From assembly GCA_022747635.1 (NCBI GenBank), contig JAKTNV010000740.1, forward strand, positions 1 to 64,000: a stretch of 64,000 nucleotides of DNA, written 5' to 3'. Below are positions 51,791 through 61,800 of this stretch, in pieces (position 1 is the stretch's first letter; every line of letters begins with the position of its first letter). Source of the stretch: Hetaerina americana (Eukaryota > Arthropoda > Insecta > Odonata > Calopterygidae). The notes under the pieces are model-generated. The model saw nothing but the letters and a program-made list of their open reading frames with translations. It ran no database searches and was not told the DNA's origin. A program made the translations under genes and the position numbers.

Positions 51791-52103
51791 AAGCCTTCTA
51801 TACACCTCAAACATTCACTCTATAATGGAAGATTGTTGTTTTTCGCAATATTTTTTGAAATTTGGGCTCTTTTACTACCATTAACTTTTGCGCTGAGGCA
51901 TCTTTTAGGCTCATTTCTTGCCTTTAATGATTTATTCTGGGTTTTATTTTGTTTATTTGATGAAAATGAACAACAATACACACCATGGAAACATTTTTGT
52001 TTTATTTGTGTCGAGTGAGAATTTCACCTAGAACCCAACGGGGGGGGTATTGGCACTTTTCGTGGAAAAATGTGAAAAATTAAAATTTCTAAAAATGAAA
52101 TAA
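51791..52103 (+). repeat. Hybrid monomer (class A-like start, 'CTACCATTAAC' end)
   Basis: Starts behind 'CTAATAATTAAAAAAAAGCC' like the monomer at 57057 and has 'CACTCTATAATGG', then switches to 'CTACCATTAACTTTTGCG' and '...TTTTATTTGTGTCG' of the unit-lead type. In U11 these are two separate monomers (57057 and 57369), so an exchange inside the monomer removed about 313 bp here. Confidence 0.8.
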
Positions 52104-53980
52104 ATGCCTTCTATACACCTCAAACATTCACTCTTTAATGGAAGATTGTTGTTTTTCGCATTATTTTTTGAAATTTGGGCTCTTTTACTAACTTTAACAT
52201 TTGCGCTGAGGCATCTTTTATGCTCATTTCTTGTCTTTAATGATTTATTCTGGGTTTTATTTTGTTTATTTGATGAAAATGAACAACAATACACACCATG
52301 GAAACATTTTTGTTTGATTTGTGTCGAGTGAGAATTTCACCTAGAACCCAAAGGGGGGGGTATTGGCACTTTTCACGGAAAAATGTGAAAAATTAAAATT
52401 TCTAAAAATTAAAAAAATGCCTTCTATACACCTAAAACATTCACTCTATAATGGAAGATTGTGGTTTTTCGCAATATTTTTTTGAAATTTGGGCTCTTTT
52501 ACTAACATTATCATTTGCGCTGAGGCATCTTTTATGCTCATTTCTTGTCTTTAATGATTTATTCTGGGTTTTATTTTGTTTTTTGATGAAAATGAACAAC
52601 AATACACACCATGGAAACATTTTTGTTTGATTTGTGTTGAGTGAGAATTTCACCTAGAACCCAAAGGGGGGGGTATTGGCCTTTTTCGTGGAAAAATGTG
52701 AAAAATTAAAATTTCTAAAAATGAAATAAATGCCTTCTATACACCTCAAACATTCACTCTATAATGGAAGATTGTTGTTTTTCGCAATATTTTTTGACAT
52801 TTGGGCTCTTTTACTAACATTAACATTTGCGCTGAGGCATCTTTTATGCTCATTTCTTGTCTTTAATGATTTATTCTGGGTTTTATTTTGTTTATTTGAT
52901 GAAAATGAATAACAATACACACCATGGAAACATTTTTGTTTGATTTGTGTCGAGTGAGAATTTCACCTAGAACCCAAAGGGGGGGTATTGGCACTTTTCA
53001 TGGAAAAATGTGAAAAATTAAAATTTCTAAAAATGAAATAAATGCCTTCTATACACCTCAAACATTCACTCAATGATGGAAGATTGTTGTTTTTCGCAAT
53101 ATTTTTTGAAATTTGGGCTCTTTTACTACCATTAACTTTTGCGCTGAGGCATCTTTTAGGCTCATTTCTTGCCTTTAATGATTTATTCTGGGTTTTATTT
53201 TGTTTATTTGATGAAAATGAACAACAATACACACCATGGAAACATTTTTGTTTTATTTGTGTCGAGTGAGAATTTCACCTAGAACCCAACGGGGGGGTAT
53301 TGGCACTTTTCGTGGAAAAATGTGAAAAATTAAAATTTCTAAAAATGAAATAAATGCCTTCTATACACCTCAAACATTCACTCTTTAATGGAAGATTGTT
53401 GTTTTTCGCAATATTTTTTGAAATTTGGGCTCTTTTACTAACATTAACATTTGCGCTGAGGCATCTTTTATGCTCATTTCTTGTCTTTAATGATTTATTC
53501 TGGGTTTTATTTTGTTTATTTGATGAAAATGAACAACAATACACACCATGGAAACATTTTTGTTTGATTTGTGTCGAGTGAGAATTTCACCTAGAACCCA
53601 AAGGGGGGGTATTGGCACTTTTCACGGAAAAATGTGAAAAATTAAAATTTCTAAAAATTAAAAAAAAACCTTCTATACACCTAAAACATTCACTCTATAA
53701 TTGAAGATTGTGGTTTTTCGCAATATTTTTTTGAAATTTGGGCTCTTTTACTAACATTAACATTTGCGCTGAGGCATCTTTTATGCTCATTTCTTGTCTT
53801 TGATGATTTATTCTGGGTTTTATTTTGTTTATTTGATGAAAATGAACAACAATACACACCATGGAAACATTTTTGTTTGATTTGTGTTGAGTGAGAATTT
53901 CACCTAGATCCCAAAGGGGGGGGTATTGGCCTTTTTTCGTGGAAAAATGTGAAAAATTAAAATTTCTAAAAATGAAATAA

Positions 53981-54293
53981 ATGCCTTCTATACACCTCAA
54001 ACATTCACTCTATATGGGAAGATTGTTGTTTTTCGCAATATTTTTTGACATTTGGGCTCTTTTACTAACATTAACATTAGCGCTGAGGCATCTTTTATGC
54101 TCATTTCTTGTCTTTAATGATTTATTCTGGGTTTAATTTTGTTTATTTGATGATAATGAACAACAATACACACCATGGAAACATTTTTGTTTGATTTGTG
54201 TCGAGTGAGAATTTCACCTAGAACCCAAAGGGGGGGGTATTGGCACTTTTCACGGAAAAATGTGAAAAATTAAAATTTCTAAAAATTAAAAAA
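53981..54293 (+). repeat. Marker monomer 'CTATATGGGAAG', copy 6
   Basis: Carries the full set of marker variants; 5266 bp from copy 5. Confidence 0.9.
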
Positions 54294-55795
54294 ATGCCTT
54301 CTATACACCTAAAACATTCACTCTATAATGGAAGATTGTGGTTTTTCGCAATATTTTTTTGAAATTTGGGCTCTTTTACTAACATTAACATTTGCGCTGA
54401 GGCATCTTTTATGCTCATTTCTTGTCTTTAATGATTTATTCTGGGTTTTATTTTGTTTATTTGATGAAAATGAACAACAATACACACCATGGAAACATTT
54501 TCGTTTGAAATGTGTTGAGTGAGAATTTCACCTAGAACCCAAAGGGGGGGGTATTGGCCTTTTTCGTGGAAAAATGTGAAAAATTAAAATTTCTAAAAAT
54601 GAAATAAATGCCTTCTATACACCTCAAACATTCACTCTATAATGGAAGATTGTTGTTTTTCGCAATATTTTTTGAAATTTGGGCTCTTTTACTAACATTA
54701 ACATTTGCGCTGAGGCATCTTTTAGGCTCATTTCTTGTCTTTAATGATGTATTTTGGGTTTTATTTTGTTTATTTGATGAAAATGAAAACAATACACACC
54801 ATGGAAACATTTTTGTTTGATTTGTGTCGAGTGAGAATTTCACCTAGAACCCAAAGGGGGGGGTATTGGCACTTTTCACGGAAAAATGTGAAAAATTAAA
54901 ATTTCTAAAAATTAAAAAAATGCCTTCTATACACCTAAAACATTCACTCTATAATGGAAGATTGTGGTTTTTCGCAATATTTTTTTGAAATTTGGGCTCT
55001 TTTACTAACATTATCATTTGCGCTGAGGCATCTTTTATGCTCATTTCTTGTCTTTAATGATTTATTCTGGGTTTTATTTTGTTTTTTGATGAAAATGAAC
55101 AACAATACACACCATGGAAACATTTTTGTTTGATTTGTGTTGAGTGAGAATTTCACCTAGAACCCAAAGGGGGGGGTATTGGCCTTTTTCGTGGAAAAAT
55201 GTGAAAAATTAAAATTTCTAAAAATGAAATAAATGCCTTCTATACACCTCAAACATTCACTCTATAATGGAAGATTTTATTTTTTCGCAATATTTTTCGA
55301 AATTTGGGCTCTTTTACTAACATTAACTTTTGCGCTGAGGCATCTTTTAGGCTCATTTCTTGCCTTTAATGATTTATTCTGGGTTTTATTTTGTTTATTT
55401 GATGAAAATGAGCAACAATACACACCATGGAAACATTTTTGTTTGATTTCTGTCGAGTGAGAATTTCACCTAGAACCCAAAGGGGGGGGTATTGGCACTT
55501 TTCACGGAAAAATGTGAAAAATTAAAATTTCTAAAAATTAAAAAAATGCCTTCTATACACCTAAAACATTCACTCTATAATGGAAGATTGTGGTTTTTCG
55601 CAATATTTTTTTGAAATTTGGGCTCTTTTACTAACATTAACACTTGCGCTGAGGCATCTTTTATGCTCATTTCTTGTCTTTAATGATTTATTCTGGGTTT
55701 TATTTTGTTTATTTGATGAAAATGAACAACAATACACACCATGGAAACATTTTTGTTTTATTTGTGTCGAGTGAGAATTTCACCTAGAACCCAAA

Positions 55796-55798
55796 GGG
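55796..55798 (+). repeat. G tract of three at the site of a whole-monomer deletion, U11
   Basis: Upstream sequence equals that ending at 50219 in U10. Downstream sequence ('TATTGGCCTTTTTCGTGG', then 'CACCTGAAAC') equals that following the G8 tract at 50525-50532. Exactly one monomer (313 bp) of U10 is missing, and the join lies in or immediately after the G tract. Confidence 0.85.
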
Positions 55799-56480
55799 TA
55801 TTGGCCTTTTTCGTGGAAAAATGTGAAAAATTAAAATTTCTAAAAATGAAATAAATGCCTTCTATACACCTGAAACATTCACTCTATAATGGAAGATTGT
55901 GGTTTTTCGCAATATTTTTTTGAAATTTGGGCTCTTTTACTAACATTAACACTTGCGCTGAGGCATCTTTTATGCTCATTTCTTGTCTTTAATGATTTAT
56001 TCTGGGTTTTATTTTGTTTATTTGATGAAAATGAACAACAATACACACCATGGAAACATTTTTGTTTGATTTGTGTTGAGTGAGAATTTCACCTAGAACC
56101 CAAAGGGGGGGTATTGGCCTTTTTCGTGGAAAAATGTGAAAAATTAAAATTTCTAAAAATGAAATAAATGCCTTCTATACACCTCAAACATTCACTCTAT
56201 AATGGAAGATTGTTGTTTTTCGCAATATTTTTTGAAATTTGGGCTCTTTAACTAACATTTACATTTGCGCTGAGGCATCTTTTAGGCTCATTTCTTGTCT
56301 TTAATGATTTATTCTGGGTTTTATTTTGTTTATTTGATTAAAATGAACAACAATACACACCATGGAAACATTTTTGTTTGATTTGTGTTGAGTGAGAATT
56401 TCAGCTAGAACCCAAAGGGGGGGGTATATGCACTTTTCATGGAAAAATGTGAAAAATTAAAATTTCTAAAAATGAAATAA

Positions 56481-56742
56481 ATGCCTTCTATACACTTCAA
56501 ACATTCACTTAATGATGGAAAATTGTTGTTTTTCGCAATATTTTTTGAAATTAGGGCTCTTTTACTAACATTAACTTTTGCGCTTTTGTTTATTTCATGA
56601 AAATGAACAACAATACACACCATGGAAACATTTTTGTTTGATTTGTGTTGAGTGAGAATTTCACCTAGAACCCAAAGGGGGGGGGGTATTGGCCTTTTTT
56701 GTGGAAAAATGTGAAAAATTAAAATTTCTAAAAATGAAATAA
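56481..56742 (+). repeat. Truncated monomer, copy 8
   Basis: Same deletion junction; the partner of copy 7 at 5266 bp, sharing 'TTTATTTCATGAAAATG'. It is the last copy in the window. Confidence 0.92.
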
Positions 56743-57368
56743 ATGCCTTCTACACACCTCAAACATTCACTCTATAATGGAAGATTGTTGTTTTTCGCAA
56801 TATTTTTTGACATTTGGGCTCTTTTACTAACATTAACATTTGCGCTGAGGCATCTTTTATGCTCATTTCTTGTCTTTAATGATTTATTCTGGGTTTTATT
56901 TTGTTTATTTGATGAAAATGAACAACAATACACACCATGGAAACATTTTTGTTTGATTTGTGTCGACTGAGAATTTCACCTAGAACCCAAAGGGGGGGGT
57001 TATTTGCACTATTCATGGAAAAATGTGAAAAATTAAAATTTCTAATAATTAAAAAAAAGCCTTCTATACACCTCAAACATTCACTCTATAATGGAAGATT
57101 GTTGTTTTTCGCAATATTTTTTGAAATTTGGGCTCTTTTACTAACATTAACATTTGCGCTGAGGCATCTTTTATGCTCATTTCTTGTCTTTAATGATTTA
57201 TTCTGGGTTTTATTTTGTTTATTTGATGAAAATGAACAACAATACACACCATGGAAACATTTTTGTTTGATTTGTGTCGAGTGAGAATTTCACCTAGAAC
57301 CCAAAGGGGGGGTATTGGCACTTTTCATGGAAAAATGTGAAAAATTAAAATTTCTAAAAATGAAATAA

Positions 57369-58858
57369 ATGCCTTCTATACACCTCAAACATTCACTCAA
57401 TGATGGAAGATTGTTGTTTTTCGCAATATTTTTTGAAATTTGGGCTCTTTTACTACCATTAACTTTTGCGCTGAGGCATCTTTTAGGCTCATTTCTTGCC
57501 TTTAATGATTTATTCTGGGTTTTATTTTGTTTATTTGATGAAAATGAACAACAATACACACCATGGAAACATTTTTGTTTTATTTGTGTCGAGTGAGAAT
57601 TTCACCTAGAACCCAACGGGGGGGGTATTGGCACTTTTCGTGGAAAAATGTGAAAAATTAAAATTTCTAAAAATGAAATAAATGCCTTCTATACACCTCA
57701 AACATTCACTCTTTAATGGAAGATTGTTGTTTTTCGCATTATTTTTTGAAATTTGGGCTCTTTTACTAACTTTAACATTTGCGCTGAGGCATCTTTTATG
57801 CTCATTTCTTGTCTTTAATGATTTATTCTGGGTTTTATTTTGTTTATTTGATGAAAATGAACAACAATACACACCATGGAAACATATTTGTTTGATTTGT
57901 GTCGAGTGAGAATTTCACCTAGAACCCAAAGGGGGGGTATTGGCACTTTTCACGGAAAAATGTGAAAAATTAAAATTTCTAAAAATTAAAAAAAAACCTT
58001 CTATACACCTAAAACATTCACTCTATAATTGAAGATTGTGGTTTTTCGCAATATTTTTTTGAAATTTGGGCTCTTTTACTAACATTAACATTTGCGCTGA
58101 GGCATCTTTTATGCTCATTTCTTGTCTTTAATGATTTATTCTGGGTTTTATTTTGTTTATTTGATGAAAATGAACAACAATACACACCATGGAAACATTT
58201 TTGTTTGATTTGTGTTGAGTGAGAATTTCACCTAGATCCCAAAGGGGGGGGTATTGGCCTTTTTTCGTGGAAAAATGTGAAAAATTAAAATTTCTAAAAA
58301 TGAAATAAATGCCTTCTATACACCTCAAACATTCACTCTATATGGGAAGATTGTTGTTTTTCGCAATATTTTTTGACATTTGGGCTCTTTTACTAACATT
58401 AACATTTGCGCTGAGGCATCTTTTATGCTCATTTCTTGTCTTTAATGATTTATTCTGGGTTTAATTTTGTTTATTTGATGATAATGAACAACAATACACA
58501 CCATTAAAACATTTTTGTTTGATTTGTGTCGAGTGAGAATTTCACCTAGAACCCAAAGGGGGGGGTATTGGCACTTTTCACGGAAAAATGTGAAAAATTA
58601 AAATTACTAAAAATTAAAAAAATGCCTTCTATACACCTAAAACATTCACTCTATAATGGAAGATTGTGGTTTTTCGCAATATTTTTTTGAAATTTGGGCT
58701 CTTTTACTAACATTAACATTTGCGCTGAGGCATCTTTTATGCTCATTTCTTGTCTTTAATGATTTATTCTGGGTTTTATTTTGTTTATTTGATGAAAATG
58801 AACAACAATACACACCATGGAAACATTTTTGTTTGAAATGTGTTGAGTGAGAATTTCA
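57369..58858 (+). repeat. Higher-order unit U12, start only
   Basis: Led by the last 'CTACCATTAAC' monomer and containing the last marker monomer (58309). It follows U11 at an offset of 4327-4328 bp until about 58858, after which the sequence becomes indel-rich and the unit can no longer be followed. Confidence 0.75.
58309..58621 (+). repeat. Marker monomer 'CTATATGGGAAG', copy 7
   Basis: Has 'CTATATGGGAAG', 'GGGTTTAATTTTG' and 'GATGATAATGAAC' but the common 'ACATTTGCGCTG' in place of 'ACATTAGCGCTG'. It also has a private 'CACCATTAAAAC'. Confidence 0.88.
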
Positions 58859-61800
58859 CCTAGAACCCAAAGGGGGGGGAATTGGCCTTTTTCGTGGAAA
58901 AATGTGAAAATTAAAATTTCTAAAAATGAAATAAATGCCTTCTATACCCTCAAACATTCACTCTATAATGGAAGATTGTTGTTTTTCGCAATATTTTTTG
59001 AAATTTAGGCTCTTTTACTAACATTAACATTTGCGCTGCGGCATCTTTTAGGCTCATTTCTTGTCTTTAATGATTTATTCTCGGTTTTATTTTGTTTATT
59101 TGATGAAAATGAACAACAATACACACCATGGAAACATTTTTGTTTCATTTGTGTTGAGTGAGAATTTCACCTAGAACCCAAAGGGGGGGTATTGGCACTT
59201 TTCATGGAAAAATGTGAAAATTAAAATTTCTAAAAATGAAATAAATGCTTCTATACACCTCAAACATTCACTCTATAATGGAAAATTGTTGTTTTTCGCT
59301 ATATTTTTTGAAATTTGGGCTCTTTTACTAACATTAACATTTGCGCTGAGGCATCTTTATGCTCATTTCTTGTCTTTAATGATTTATTCTGGGTTTTATT
59401 TTGTTTATTTTATGAAAATGAACAACAATACACACCATGGAAACATTTTTGTTTGATTTGTGTCGAGTGAGAATTTCACCTAGAACCCAAAGGGGGGGGT
59501 ATTGGCACTTTTCACGGAAAAATGTAAAAATTAAAATTTCTAAAAATAAAAAATGCCTTCTATACACCTAAAACATTCACTCTATGATGGAAGATTGTTG
59601 TTTTTCGCAATATTTTTTGAAATTGGGCTCTTTTACTAACATTAACTTTTGCGCTGAGGCATCTTTTAGACTCATTTCTTGCCTTTAATGATTTATTCTG
59701 GGTTTTATTTTGTTTATTTGATGAAAATGAACAACAATACACACCATGGAAACATTTTTGTTTTATTTGTGTCGAGTGAGAATTTCACCTAGAACCCAAC
59801 GGGGGGGGTATTGGCACTTTTCGTGGAAAAATGTGAAAAATTAAAATTTCTAAAAATGAAATAAATGCCTTCTATACACCTCAAACATTCACTCTTTAAT
59901 GGAAGATTGTTGTTTTTCGCAATATTTTTTGAAATTTGGGCTCTTTTACTAACATTAACATTTGCGCTGAGGCATCTTTATGCTCTTTCTTGTCTTTAAT
60001 GATTTATTCTGGGTTTTATTTTGTTTATTTGATGAAAATGAACAACAATACACACCATGGAAACATTTTTGTTTGATTTGTGTCGAGTGAGAATTTCAGA
60101 CCTAAACCCAAAGGGGGGGGTATTGGCACTTTTCACGGAAAAATGTGAAAAATTAAAATTTCTAAAAATTAAAAAAATGCCTTCTATACACCTAAAACAT
60201 TCACTCTATAATGGAAGATTGTGGTTTTTCGCAATATTTTTTGAAATTTGGGCTCTTTTACTAACATTAACATTTGCGCTGAGGCATCTTTTATGCTCAT
60301 TTCTGTCTTTAATGATTTATTCTGGGTTTTATTTTGTTTATTTGATGAAAATGAACAACAATACACACCATAGAAACATTTTTGTTTGATTTGTGTTGAG
60401 TGAGAATTTCACCTAGAACCCAAAGGGGGGGGTATTGGCCTTTTTCGTGGAAAAATGTGAAAAATTAAAATTTCTAAAAATGAAATAAATGCCTTCTCTA
60501 CACCTCAAACATTCACTCTATAATGGAAGATTGTTGTTTTTCGCAATATTTTTTGAAATTTGGGCTCTTTTACTAACATTAACATTTGCGCTGAGGCATC
60601 TTTTATGCTCATTTCTTGTCTTTAATGATTTATTCTGGGTTTTATTTTGTTTATTTGATGAAAATGAACAACAATACACACCATGGAAACATTTTTGTTT
60701 GATTTGTGTCGAGTGAGAATTTCACCTAGAACCCAAAGGGGGGGGTATTGGCACTTTTCACGGAAAAATGTGAAAAATTAAATTTCTAAAAATTAAAAAA
60801 TGCTTCTATACACCTAAAACATTCACTCTATAATGGAAGATTGTGGTTTTTCGCAATATTTTTTTGAAATTTGGGCTCTTTTACTAACATTAACATTTGC
60901 GCTGAGGCATCTTTTATGCTCATTTCTTGTCTTTAATGATTTATTCTGGGTTTTATTTTGTTTATTTGATGAAAATGAACAACAATACACACCATGGAAA
61001 CATTTTGTTTGATTTGTGTTGAGTGAGAATTTCACCTAGAACCCAAAGGGGGGGGTATTGCCTTTTTCGTGGAAAAATGTGAAAAATTAAAATTTCTAAA
61101 AATAAATAAATGCCTTCTCTACACCTCAAACATTCACTCTATAATGGAAGATTGTTGTTTTTTCGCAATATTTTTTGAAATTTGGGCTCTTTTACTAACA
61201 TTAACATTTGCGCTGAGGCATCTTTTATGCTCATTTCTTGTCTTTAATGATTTATTCTGGGTTTTATTTTGTTTATTTGATGAAAATGAACAACAATACA
61301 CACCATGGAAACATTTTTGTTTGATTTGTGTCGAGTGAGAATTTCACCTAGAACCCAAAGGGTATTGGCACTTTTCGTGGAAAAATGTGAAAAATTAAAA
61401 TTTCTAAAAATGAAATAAATGCTTCTATACACCTCAAACATTCGAGTCTATAATGGAAGATTGTTGTTTTTCGCAATATTTTTTGAAATTTGGGCTCTTT
61501 TACTAACATTAACATTTGCGCTGAGGCATCTTTTATGCTCATTTCTTGTCTTTAATGATTTATTCTGGGTTTTTTTTGTTTATTTGATGAAAATGAACAA
61601 CAATACACACATGGAAACATTTTTGTTTGATTTGTGTCGAGTGAGAATTTCACCTAGACCCAAAGGGGGGGTATTGGCACTTTTCACGGAAAAATGTGAA
61701 AAATTAAAATTTCTAAAAATTAAAAAAATGCCTTCTATACACTAAAACATTCACTCTATAATGGAAGATTTTATTTTTTCGCAATATTTTTCGAAATTTA

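Larger units (their letters stand above)
47775..53041 (+). repeat. Higher-order unit U10 (16 full and 1 truncated monomer, 5.27 kb)
   Basis: The first part follows U8 (offset about 4073 bp). A hybrid monomer at 49342 then leads into a part that follows U5 at about 11220 bp ('AGATTTTATTTTTTCGC' monomer to truncated monomer). A second hybrid monomer at 51791 begins like the 57057 monomer and ends as a 'CTACCATTAAC' monomer. U10 is thus a mosaic of the two unit families. Confidence 0.75.
53042..57368 (+). repeat. Higher-order unit U11 (13 full and 1 truncated monomer, 4.33 kb)
   Basis: Matches U10 at an offset of 5266 bp at both ends and 5579 bp in the middle. The offset rises by one monomer where U10 has the hybrid at 49342 and falls by one where U11 lost the 'CACTATATAATGG' monomer at 55796. 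It then matches U10 to the truncated monomer and beyond. Confidence 0.78.
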
